64,000 nt of DNA from DTCV01 sp964641155 (GTDB lineage Archaea; Thermoproteota; Thermoprotei_A; Sulfolobales; NBVN01). The stretch is taken from assembly GCA_964641155.1 (NCBI GenBank), contig CAZXJO010000005.1, positions 1 to 64,000 of the forward strand, in the 5' to 3' direction. Positions 33,360 to 41,374 of this stretch are shown piece after piece; within the stretch, counting starts at the first letter, position 1; every line of letters starts with the position of its first letter. The translations under genes and the position numbers were made by a program. The notes under the pieces were generated by a model, which worked only from the letters and a program-made list of their open reading frames with translations, had not been told where the DNA came from and searched no databases.

Positions 33360-34708
33360 TTAATCACATTTTGGTAGGTATCTGAGGTCAATTTTCTCAG
33401 GTTCGTGATTCGCTAATTTCTTCTCGATGTAATCATGGTACCCAGCTAGGTCTAGTAGTCCGTGCCCGCTTAAGTTAAACAGTATCACGGCCCTCTCACC
33501 CCTTTTCTTAGCTTCTAAGGCGATGTCTATCACAGCTCTAACCGCGTGCGCGCTCTCAGGTGTCGGTACGAAACCCTCTATTTTGCAAATATTCTACCAG
33601 CTTCGAAGACCTCTGTCTGGCTGTACGCTACAGCCTTCACGAACCCCTTACTTACTAGTAGTGATAATGACGGTACTGCGCCGTGGTATCTTAACCCACC
33701 TGCGTGTATTGGCGGAACCCTATACCTGTGCCCCACGGTATACATCTTGAGCAGTGGTGTGAGCGCTGCTGTGTCGCCGAAGTCATATCGGTACTCACCC
33801 CTAGTCATCGAGGGACATGCCTTAGGTTCTACAGCTATGAATTCCGTCTCCGTTTCCCAGCAAGTTTATCCTTCATAAACGGGTAAGATATCCCTGCGTA
33901 GTTAGATCCCCCTCCAACAGCCCCTACAACGTAGTCCGGATACTTACCTAGCTCTTCTAGCTGTCTTGAAGCTTCCAAACCTATGACTGTCTGATGCAGG
34001 AGGATGTGATTTAAGACACTGCCTAAGCTATACCTGGCGTTTTCATGTGATAGGACGTCCTCTATAGCTTCGGAAATCTCTATGCCCAGACTGCCTGGGT
34101 GTTCAGGTTCTTTTCGGAAATGCTTCTCCTAAACCTAGTAAGATTTGAAGGACTCGGGTAAACTTCTGCTCCGTAAAGTTCCATTAAGATCCTCCTATAG
34201 GGTTTCTGATGGTAGCTTGTTCTAACCATGAAAACCCTGACTTTGATATCAAATAACGCTCCTGCCAATGCTAGGGCTGAGCCCCACTGTCCAGCACCGG
34301 TCTCCGTGGAAATCCTCTCAACACCTTCAACTTTGTTATAGTAGGCCTTGAACCAGCGCTGTGTTTACCTTATGGCTTCCTGCGGGCATATCTCTGCAGG
34401 CGTATCTAAGTATTTTCAAGATTTCTCGCCCTGAGATGCGGTGTAGGTCTCCCTAATCTGATCAAAGTTTCCCGTACCTCTCCCGGGATCTTAACATATC
34501 TCTCCTGGCTAAACTCCTGCTTAACAAGTTCTTTAGCAAACAACCTGTGGAAAGCCTCCTTAGGAACTGCAGAGCCGTCAGGAGCGCGCGGAGGGTCAAG
34601 ATTCCCTGGAAGGTCTGGAACGATATTGTACCAAAGATCAGGCACGAGGTCTTCTCTCTGAGAAGGCCTTACTTTATATACGCGAACCTCCTTCGCGTTT
34701 AGACCCAT
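33360..34708 (-). pseudogene. trpB2: Decayed tryptophan synthase beta chain 2 (trpB2)
   Basis: Joined across frames, the minus strand spells a TrpB2-type enzyme: start MGLNAKEVRVYKVRPSQRED, RPTPHLRARNLE near 34415, PAGSHKVNTALVQ with the PLP lysine near 34375, ISTETGAGQWGSALALAG near 34300, GAVGGGSNYAGISYPFMKDK near 33910, RVPPIHAGGLRYHG near 33710, and ILFNLSGHGLLDLAGYHDY near 33460. At least four or five frameshifts break it (near 34410, 34330, 34100, 33870 and 33590). About ten codons are missing between AEI and PAGSHK near 34390, so not all damage can be sequencing error. TrpB2 makes tryptophan from indole and serine or O-phosphoserine. It ends just before the serK-like remnant. Confidence 0.85.
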
Positions 34709-35197
34709 TGGCTCATAGGGTCACTTTAGAATGTTTGAGGATTACCTATCTAAGCTTTTCTAACTGTATGAAGGGAATCTATGAAATGCCCTGACACGCT
34801 TGACTCACCCACGCAGACCGCTAAAGCATTAGCTACAAAAGCTAAGAGAACCTGATGACTTCATACGTAACCTTGAGGAAGTGTTCAAGGTAGGCCTTAA
34901 CGGTGTTAAGGAATTAAAATGGTTTCAAAGGATTTTGACCATCTAACCTCTCAGATCCCTTGCCCGTATGCCGCGGAGCTGTGAGTGCTCAGGAAGTTAG
35001 GCCATGGGGAGGTATTAGGTTGCTTGGACGAAATTCACTTCTTCAACCCCCTTCGTTTTGTCCATTAATTTTGGAATGGCCTGGGATTTGCTGTTCGTAA
35101 GTGAGGTGCGTGGGGTTGCGGGTATCGCTCGGTGATTATGGCATGATGAAGCTTTATAAAGACCTGCGGTTAATCCCATACTTAGGCGATACCTATT
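34709..35197. other. Intergenic region upstream of trpS
   Basis: About 490 bases without an intact gene. One short frame without a start (34833-34946, plus) reads LREPDDFIRNLEEVFKVGLN, then GVKELKWFQRIL, which looks like a remnant of a coding sequence. The right end holds the trpS promoter. Confidence 0.4.
35151..35160 (+). promoter_or_regulatory. TATA box of trpS
   Basis: GCTTTATAAA at 35151-35160 is a good archaeal TATA box about 38-47 bases before the GTG start at 35198. Transcription would begin about 12-15 bases before the start codon, so the mRNA is nearly leaderless; no ribosome site is visible. Confidence 0.6.
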
Positions 35198-36313
35198 GTG
35201 GAGTTTAGGATAGATCCTTGGTCGCATGTGATGATTAAGGAGTACGAGAAATTGTTCCAGTTGTTTGGGATCAGACCCTTCGCTGATGTTATGGATGAGT
35301 TCAAGTGTGTCGCACCACTTCACCCGCTGATGGCTAGGGGCGTGGTGTTCGGTCATAGAGACTTCAACAACATTGTGAGTGCTTTGAGGAATAATGAGAG
35401 GTTTGCTGTAGTAACTGGGTTGATGCCAAGCGGTAAGATGCACTTCGGTCATAAGATGCTCATCGATCAGATTATATACTACCAGGGGTTAGGTGCTGAG
35501 ATATTCTTAATAGTCGCTGATGTGGAGGCCTACTCAGTTAGGAGGGTTGGTAGGGAGGAAGCCATAAATATAGCGCTGTACGACTACGTAGCCAACTACA
35601 TAGCTCTAGGTCTTACGAAGTCGAACCTACACCTCTACTTCCAGTCCAACTATCACCCAAAGTACTATAGGTTTATCCAGATGATTTCCAGGAAGTTAAC
35701 CATTGCTGAGTTGAGGGCTGCTTACGGTGAGGACTTAGAGGTCGGTAAGATAATGTCCGTAATCACCCAGATCGCTGACATCCTACACCCCCAGCTCAAG
35801 GACTTCGGAGGGTTTAAGAACGTGTTAGTGCCGGTTGGCCCTGATCAGGACCCACATCTAAGGTTGACTAGGGACGTAGCCCAGAGGTTTGAAAGTGAGT
35901 TCGGGTTAAAGCCCCCCGCATCAACGTATCACAGATTTATGACGGGTTTAGACGGGGGTAAGATGAGCTCATCGAGGCCTGAGAGCTACATAGCCCTAGA
36001 TGAGGACCCCTCAACAGCTGCTCAGAAGTTGATGAAAGCGTTCACCGGTGGGAGGGCTACTGCGGAAGAGCAGAGGAGGTTAGGAGGTGAGCCTGAGAAA
36101 TGTGTGGTCTACGAATTCTATGCCTACCACTTAGTCCCTGATGACGCGTTGCTGGGGAAGATCTACAACGAGTGTGTGACCGGTAAAGTCCTGTGCGGGG
36201 AGTGTAAGTTGAGGGCTTCCGAGATGCTGACTAACTTCCTAGAAAGACATAGAGCTAAATACGAGAAAGCAGTGGATAAAGTACATGAGTACGTCGACGT
36301 ACCTGACTTCTAA
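35198..36313 (+). CDS. trpS: Tryptophanyl-tRNA synthetase
   Basis: The 371-residue class I synthetase starts at GTG 35198. It has the archaeal/eukaryotic-type HIGH block LMPSGKMHFGHKMLIDQI near residue 77-95 and the KMSKS equivalent GGKMSSSRPESYIALDEDP near 250. VGPDQDPHLRLTRDVA near 210 is also characteristic of TrpS as opposed to TyrS. The enzyme charges tRNA-Trp. It stands next to the decayed trpB2 gene in opposite orientation. The length is normal for archaea and no damage is seen. Confidence 0.95.
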   Translation: MEFRIDPWSHVMIKEYEKLFQLFGIRPFADVMDEFKCVAPLHPLMARGVVFGHRDFNNIVSALRNNERFAVVTGLMPSGKMHFGHKMLIDQIIYYQGLGAEIFLIVADVEAYSVRRVGREEAINIALYDYVANYIALGLTKSNLHLYFQSNYHPKYYRFIQMISRKLTIAELRAAYGEDLEVGKIMSVITQIADILHPQLKDFGGFKNVLVPVGPDQDPHLRLTRDVAQRFESEFGLKPPASTYHRFMTGLDGGKMSSSRPESYIALDEDPSTAAQKLMKAFTGGRATAEEQRRLGGEPEKCVVYEFYAYHLVPDDALLGKIYNECVTGKVLCGECKLRASEMLTNFLERHRAKYEKAVDKVHEYVDVPDF

Positions 36314-36445
36314 ACAGTTGGGGCAGGCACTACCCAGCCGCGGGCCTTTTTCAACATCCCCCAAACCCCTGACCCGGTTGGTGTGGGACATTAACGCTTC
36401 CGGAGAAAACACGTCAAGCGAGGGTGTGCGCTTCACCCCTCAATA

Positions 36446-36508
36446 ACTATCAGAGGGATTCGCACACATCATAGGTACTTCAGTAAGGACGCTCCACATC
36501 ATCTACAA
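36446..36508 (-). ncRNA. C/D box guide sRNA (2'-O-methylation guide)
   Basis: On the minus strand four boxes are correctly ordered: box C ATGATGT (36502-36496), guide GGAGCGTCCTTA (36495-36484), D' CTGA (36483-36480), a 7-base spacer, C' ATGATGT (36472-36466), guide GTGCGAATCCCT (36465-36454) and D CTGA (36453-36450). Both guides are exactly 12 bases. C and C' differ from RUGAUGA only in the last base. By the D+5 rule the predicted target sites are the G in UAAGG of UAAGGACGCUCC and the A in AGGGA of AGGGAUUCGCAC. The RNA would bind L7Ae, Nop5 and fibrillarin. Ends are approximate. Confidence 0.82.
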
Positions 36509-36601
36509 TAAACTTACCTTAGGCGCTTATATGTCCAACAGCTCACTTGCGGGGTCTTAAGGTGGCTTTTAACACGTATTTAAGGAATTGTAGGTAAAGT
36601 G

Positions 36602-37696
36602 ATGTTGGTGAAGGTAGCAGGTATGACGAGAGTAGTGAAGCTGAGCCCGCTAAGGCCTGAAAAGGAAGTTGTCGAGGAGATAGCCAACGTTTTGAGGGAG
36701 GGTGGGTTATGCGCGTTCCCCACTGAAACGGTGTATGGGTTAGGTGCTGACGGATACAACACCGATGCGGTGTCTAAGATATTCAGTATTAAGAGAAGGC
36801 CTTTCGACAACCCCTTAATAATGCATGTGAGCTCCAAGGAGATGTTCGATGAGTTAGTTTCAGACGTTCCTGAAATTGCTTACAGGTTAATAAACTTCGC
36901 CTGGCCAGGTCCTTTAACATTGGTTGTTAAGAAGTCCAGGAAGGTGCCTAACGAGGTCACCGCCGGCCTGCCAACAGTTGCTGTCAGATGCCCCGGCCAC
37001 CCAATACCTTTAGACCTGATCAACGCTTTAGGTAGGCCGATAGCAGCTCCAAGCGCTAACCTGTCTGGCAAGCCCTCACCAACCAATGCAAAGCATGTTA
37101 TGGAGGACTTAATGGGTCTTGTAGACGTCATAATTGATGGTGGGGAAACTTTCTTCGGTGTTGAATCAACAATACTAGACGTTACTTCGGATCCCCCAAC
37201 ACTGCTACGGCCTGGTCCCATAGCAGTCGAGGACCTGGCCAGGGTTTTAGGTACTGAGATCAGGGTCCCTCCATTTGCTAGGGGGTTGTCGGAGTCGGAG
37301 GTCTCATTAAGTCCAGGCACTAAGTACAGGCATTACTCACCCAACACACCATTGGTGCTGGCGGAATTAGATGACTATACTGACCTGAGTAGATTGGTTA
37401 GGGAGGTTTTAGACTTTGTCAACGAGCTCCTTTCTAAGGGTTTGAAGGTCGCTGTCATAGCCAGCGCTGAAACTGCAGACCGTTATAGGGGTAGAGGCAT
37501 TGATGTGGTTGTGTTGGGGTCTCGTCACAACCTATTTGAGGTAGCGCACAACCTCTTCGAAGTTTTAAGGTCGTGTGATTCCTTAGGTGTTGACGTAGCT
37601 GTGGTGGAAGGGTTTGAGGAGGTTGGGTTGGGGTTAGCTATAATGAATAGGTTGAGGAAGGCGGCTAGGCGTCGACTAACTCCTAACGTCTCCTAA
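36602..37696 (+). CDS. sua5: L-threonylcarbamoyladenylate synthase (Sua5)
   Basis: The 364-residue protein begins at ATG 36602 (GTG 36599 possible). The N-terminal YrdC domain (about 20-210) has GLCAFPTETVYGLGADGYNT near 38, KRRPFDNPLIMHVSS near 63 and TVAVRCPGHPIPLDLI near 128. A Sua5-specific C-terminal domain (about 240-360) follows after the linker SPGTKYRHYSPNTPL. The enzyme makes threonylcarbamoyl-AMP for t6A37 of ANN-decoding tRNAs. Its 3' end overlaps the convergent methyltransferase gene by 14 bp. Archaea with the long Sua5 form are common, and the identification is secure. Confidence 0.93.
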   Translation: MLVKVAGMTRVVKLSPLRPEKEVVEEIANVLREGGLCAFPTETVYGLGADGYNTDAVSKIFSIKRRPFDNPLIMHVSSKEMFDELVSDVPEIAYRLINFAWPGPLTLVVKKSRKVPNEVTAGLPTVAVRCPGHPIPLDLINALGRPIAAPSANLSGKPSPTNAKHVMEDLMGLVDVIIDGGETFFGVESTILDVTSDPPTLLRPGPIAVEDLARVLGTEIRVPPFARGLSESEVSLSPGTKYRHYSPNTPLVLAELDDYTDLSRLVREVLDFVNELLSKGLKVAVIASAETADRYRGRGIDVVVLGSRHNLFEVAHNLFEVLRSCDSLGVDVAVVEGFEEVGLGLAIMNRLRKAARRRLTPNVS

Positions 37697-38840
37697 GTAG
37701 CGCTATGAAGTATCCGGGGCATCCGTGGATGTGTGGGTGGAATCTTATCAGGTGTTTCCCCCAATACCTGTCTGTGATGCCGCGGCTGCCGAGCTTTATG
37801 CTCGGCTCTACGACCTCCAACCCTAGCTCCTCAACAGCTTTTCCCACGACTTCCTCATTCTCTTCCAATGTCACCGTGCATGTTGAGTACGAGATTATGG
37901 CGCCTTCTTTAGCCACCTTAGCCGCAGCCCTTAGGAACTGGATCTGGTAGTTAGAGAGTATCTTAACGTCTTCATACTTCTTGGAGTCGGAGATCTTAGG
38001 TATCACGCCTAAAGCACTGCACGGAGGATCCACCAGGACCTTGTCAGCTCTTATCCAACTATAGTCGATGTGTAAGTACCTGCTATCGGCCCTCAAAACT
38101 TTGACGAAGTTCAGATGCCCTAACCTACCCAGCTCCTCCATCATGGCATCGACCTTAGTCTTCGAGTGGTCGAAGGCGTAAATAACGGCCTTCCCACCAG
38201 TTAACTCAACTAGATGCCCGGTCTTACCCCCCGGCGCGGAGCACATGTCCACGATGATGTCACCCTCCTTCGGATCTACCAACTTACTAACAAGCATTGA
38301 GGAAAGTGACTGAGGGTATATTAAACCAGCCTCAAACTCCGGTAACTCCCTCACCTTAACGACCTCGTAAAGCGACTTAACCACCTTAACAGCGACGCCC
38401 TTACCGACCTTACCCACATCACTTGGGTCAATCTCAGCAAACCCATAGGCGATGACATCACCGCATGGCGTGACTACGTTCACCTCAGAGCCCTTAGAAA
38501 AATCACCGCCCAGGACTCCCGGGACGTAGAGGTCTGAGCCCATCATGACGGATTCAGAGGCCCTCTTATCAGCTATGACGTACTTAGTCGCCGTTGGTAC
38601 TTCGTTGGGACCCCTCACAGGGAAGTAAATAGCTTCGTCCACGAACTCATCACGGTACACATCAATGCTCCTACTCCTCAACCCCTTCACGACATCTTCT
38701 ACGGAGGCCCTCATAGTGTTTACTCTAACATAGTACCTGGTAGGAGGCTTCGTCAGACCCTCCAAGAACTTAATGACCTCACCGCCGTACACCCTCTCAA
38801 GCGCCTCAATCAACTTAGAGTCGTAGTTAAACCTACCCAT
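37683..38840 (-). CDS. RNA m5C methyltransferase with PUA domain (NSUN6-like)
   Basis: The 385-residue protein has an N-terminal segment with a PUA domain inserted at about residues 95-165 (PTATKYVIADKRASESVMMG, then YVPGVLGGDFSKGSEVNVV). A Rossmann methyltransferase with VDMCSAPGGKTGHLVEL near 205 follows. The two catalytic cysteines lie in VDPPCSALGVIPK (near 285) and SYSTCTVTLEENEEVV (near 335). This layout fits archaeal relatives of NSUN6, which make m5C in the acceptor region of tRNA. An rRNA target cannot be ruled out. It is convergent with sua5, so two tRNA modification genes meet here. It starts at ATG 38840. Confidence 0.87.
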   Translation of the reverse strand: MGRFNYDSKLIEALERVYGGEVIKFLEGLTKPPTRYYVRVNTMRASVEDVVKGLRSRSIDVYRDEFVDEAIYFPVRGPNEVPTATKYVIADKRASESVMMGSDLYVPGVLGGDFSKGSEVNVVTPCGDVIAYGFAEIDPSDVGKVGKGVAVKVVKSLYEVVKVRELPEFEAGLIYPQSLSSMLVSKLVDPKEGDIIVDMCSAPGGKTGHLVELTGGKAVIYAFDHSKTKVDAMMEELGRLGHLNFVKVLRADSRYLHIDYSWIRADKVLVDPPCSALGVIPKISDSKKYEDVKILSNYQIQFLRAAAKVAKEGAIISYSTCTVTLEENEEVVGKAVEELGLEVVEPSIKLGSRGITDRYWGKHLIRFHPHIHGCPGYFIALLRRR

Positions 38841-38964
38841 ACCTCACTACATAAATAAATACGTGAAGGTTTAATAACCTAGGCTATGTTTTCGAGTGAA
38901 CCCATCTTTATGAATAGAGTTGCTGTCTCAATGATCGGGCTTTAGTTAAATTAAAAAATTTAAC

Positions 38965-39657
38965 TTATTTCTTCCTCGCAACAACCACTAAGATTACCAC
39001 TAACACGACCAATATGATAATCAGTACCGAGGTTGGTACTGCAGTAGGTGGCTGAGGCGTTGTGGTTGGGGTCGTTGTCTCTGGAGGAGTTGTCCAGGTT
39101 TGCGTTGGAGTTGTTGTTTCCGGAGGGGTTGCCGGGGTCTGCGTAGGTGTTGGAACACCTACCCCCGCAATCGTATATTTTATTGTTGCCGGTGGTTCTA
39201 CTATTATGGTGAGCTTGCCGTCCTCATCCGTAGATGATATCAGAGTTTCTGGGATGTTTAGGAGCAGTACCTCCCTCTCAAGCGTTATCTTAACGGCTGT
39301 GTCACCCACTATCTTCACGGTTAGTACGTCCCCTAACACGCTTACGTTCGCTACGTAGTTTACGGTTGCGGTGCAGGGCTTATCGCTGACTATGTAGAGC
39401 TTTCCATCATCTGTGAATAACCACGGCAGTTCTGAAGTACCGCATAGGACGCTAAGTGTGTCCTCAACTGCGTCGACGGGCAGTTCCAGAGTGTTGATGC
39501 CTTGGGTCAGTTCCGCGTTGAACGACACATGCATGATTCCGTGGTTATCGGTGTACGCGTTGAGTGAGCGTATGGGTTGTGCGGCGACTATAACGTGGGC
39601 GATCATCAGTAATGAGGTAAGTACTATGGCGGTAAAGACCGGGGAGTTATTCCTCAT
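38965..39657 (-). CDS. Surface protein with Thr/Pro stalk and C-terminal membrane anchor
   Basis: The 230-residue protein has a signal peptide (about 1-27, ending near IVAAQP), a beta-rich outside domain (about 30-165), a Thr/Pro-rich linker with imperfect repeats of PPETTTPTQTW (about 170-205), and a C-terminal helix (VLIIILVVLVVILVVVARKK) that anchors it. It would be exposed on the cell surface with a glycosylated stalk. The two cysteines (near 72 and 97) may form a disulfide. It follows the coiled-coil protein gene by 19 bp on the same strand, so the two may form one surface complex, possibly with the S-layer. I do not recognise the family. Confidence 0.75.
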   Translation of the reverse strand: MRNNSPVFTAIVLTSLLMIAHVIVAAQPIRSLNAYTDNHGIMHVSFNAELTQGINTLELPVDAVEDTLSVLCGTSELPWLFTDDGKLYIVSDKPCTATVNYVANVSVLGDVLTVKIVGDTAVKITLEREVLLLNIPETLISSTDEDGKLTIIVEPPATIKYTIAGVGVPTPTQTPATPPETTTPTQTWTTPPETTTPTTTPQPPTAVPTSVLIIILVVLVVILVVVARKK

Positions 39658-39676
39658 TAGTTTACCCCTCAGTCAG

Positions 39677-41263
39677 TCATGGCCTCGCTGGTGTGGTGAC
39701 TTCTCGTTGGGGTTTCAACGCCGTTGCGAGTCTTAATATTGCCTCAATTTCTGCCTTAGACGCCTTCAGAATGCCTAAAGCCTTCGCAGCGTTAGTTAAT
39801 GCTCTGACGTAATTACCTTCAGTGTAGTTGTTTGATGCATATCTGATGAGTTCCTCAGCCATAGAAACCCTCTCCTCGATGAGCATTATTAACTTGGTTA
39901 CGTCGGCCTTACATATAGGCTGCGGTGGTTGCGGGACTTCTCTATCGCAGTAATCACTTGATTTGACCTTAGTGAGGAGCTCTCTGACTACGTTGCTCAG
40001 CGAGGAGGCCTCATCAATCATCTTCCCAGCTAACTCCTTCACCCTCTCACGGATTTCCTCACCAACGCATTCAGTCGCCCGTTCGATCTCCCTCTCAATG
40101 TAGTTGATTGATGACTTTATTCTAGCTATTTCACCCAAGACCTCGTAGGTATCGCGGGACACCATTCCCTCATCGATCTTCTCTTTCAGGTTGTTCACCT
40201 GGTCTATTAGGTAGTCGATTTTCTTCAGAAGGTCGGTCAGGTTTGCTGCGGAGGCTTCCGCCTTGAGGGTTTCGAGCTCTTCCAGCAGTTCACCTAAAGA
40301 CTGGTTAACCTTGCTGACATGGTCTCGAAGACCTTGTTGAAGACTTACCCTAACCTCCTCAGGCTCTCCCCTTACACCCTCAGGGACGTTCTCGGCCACC
40401 CCCCGGACTAACTCCCTCGCCTCCTCCACTCTGCTCAGCGCCTCCCCCAAAGCCTCTAAGGTTTTCTGTGAGGCATTCACCGCCTCGAGCTTAGCCCTAA
40501 CTCTTCCGAGCACCTCAACACATTTCCTAAGTTCTTCATCAACCCCCTTCAGAGGAACCGCATCACTTGCCTGTATGTTATGTAGCTTGGCCCTCACCAC
40601 CTCCTCAACGCGCTCCCTGATGCGTTCCACGTTCCTCAACTCCGCTATGTTATGTAGCTTGGCCCTCACCACCTCCTCAACGCACTCCCTGATGCGTTCC
40701 ACGTTCCTCAACTCCGCTTCCTTAACGGCGTCTTTGAACGCCTTAATGAGTTGGTTCACGTCCCTGGCCTTGTAGGCGTTCGCAACGACCTCATCTAAGC
40801 TTACGGTGATGTTGTAGCGTTCTGCCAACACCCTAACCCTCTGCTCTAGGGCATTCCTCAACCCTTCCAAATACCTCTGTAGGGCAATACCCACCCTATA
40901 CGCCCTGCCCTCCCTAACTTCGTCTGCGATACTTGCCAGTAATTTGGATGCGTTGTTGACCCACTCACGGAGCTCCTCGAGGGAGAACTCAGACACGCTA
41001 ACCCTTAGCAATTCATTAACTTCCTTCCTAACCCCATCCGATGTGTTCAGGTTCAACGACTTACTAAGGGAGGCGTTAAGCACTCTTGCCTTAGCGAGCA
41101 GTAATTCCCGAGGACTAACGTTCTTAGGTTCTGAGCCCCCCACCGGTTGAGCCGTTAGCGGCTGCCCAATCGCCACACTAGGCATTAACGACATGACCAG
41201 TAACAGGAGGACAGCTAACGAAGCTATACGACCCGGTTTCGTGACTCGCATCGCACACACCAT
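39677..41263 (-). CDS. Secreted coiled-coil surface protein with internal repeat
   Basis: The 528-residue protein (start ATG 41263, or ATG 41251 four codons later) begins with a basic signal peptide (IASLAVLLLLVMSLMPSVAI) cut near SVAIGQP. The rest is almost wholly helical with heptad-like Leu/Val and many Glu/Arg, a long coiled coil. There is no C-terminal membrane helix. Residues near 183-231 contain two nearly identical 24-residue units (ELRNVERIREx...RAKLHNI). Four cysteines lie in the last third. The next gene encodes a membrane-anchored stalk protein, so a joint surface or S-layer-associated role is likely but unproven. It lacks similarity I can name. Confidence 0.75.
   Translation of the reverse strand: MVCAMRVTKPGRIASLAVLLLLVMSLMPSVAIGQPLTAQPVGGSEPKNVSPRELLLAKARVLNASLSKSLNLNTSDGVRKEVNELLRVSVSEFSLEELREWVNNASKLLASIADEVREGRAYRVGIALQRYLEGLRNALEQRVRVLAERYNITVSLDEVVANAYKARDVNQLIKAFKDAVKEAELRNVERIRECVEEVVRAKLHNIAELRNVERIRERVEEVVRAKLHNIQASDAVPLKGVDEELRKCVEVLGRVRAKLEAVNASQKTLEALGEALSRVEEARELVRGVAENVPEGVRGEPEEVRVSLQQGLRDHVSKVNQSLGELLEELETLKAEASAANLTDLLKKIDYLIDQVNNLKEKIDEGMVSRDTYEVLGEIARIKSSINYIEREIERATECVGEEIRERVKELAGKMIDEASSLSNVVRELLTKVKSSDYCDREVPQPPQPICKADVTKLIMLIEERVSMAEELIRYASNNYTEGNYVRALTNAAKALGILKASKAEIEAILRLATALKPQREVTTPARP
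40574..40717 (-). repeat. Two 72-bp tandem units in the coiled-coil gene
   Basis: Positions 40574-40645 and 40646-40717 are the same 72 bases with a single difference (G/A in CGCRCTC, which gives Arg or Cys). The unit encodes 24 residues, keeping the coiled-coil register. Near identity at the DNA level points to a recent duplication. Confidence 0.92.
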
Positions 41264-41354
41264 GTTAATACTCCTACCGCGGTCTTTATCTAGATCCCGG
41301 TAAGAACGTCCGTTCCTAAAACGTTCCCCACCAAGTAATATGCCCTGACCTCCT

Positions 41355-41374
41355 CCCCGCCCTAAAGGACGGGG
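41355..41374 (-). other. Right-end hairpin, likely omega RNA scaffold region
   Basis: The minus strand reads CCCCGTCC-TTTA-GGGCGGGG: an 8-bp stem with one G-U pair and a TTTA loop, enclosing the TAG stop of tnpB (41364-41362). In IS605 elements the TnpB guide RNA comes from the tnpB 3' end and right end, so this is probably part of that RNA and of the TnpA recognition site. Confidence 0.65.

Noticed and set aside
33523..33886. Three overlapping plus-strand frames of 60-110 residues
   Set aside because: They are antisense to the decayed trpB2 gene, whose minus-strand fragments show clear family motifs.
35015..35452. Minus-strand frame of 145 residues
   Set aside because: It is antisense to the start of trpS, with His/Pro-rich composition and no family features.
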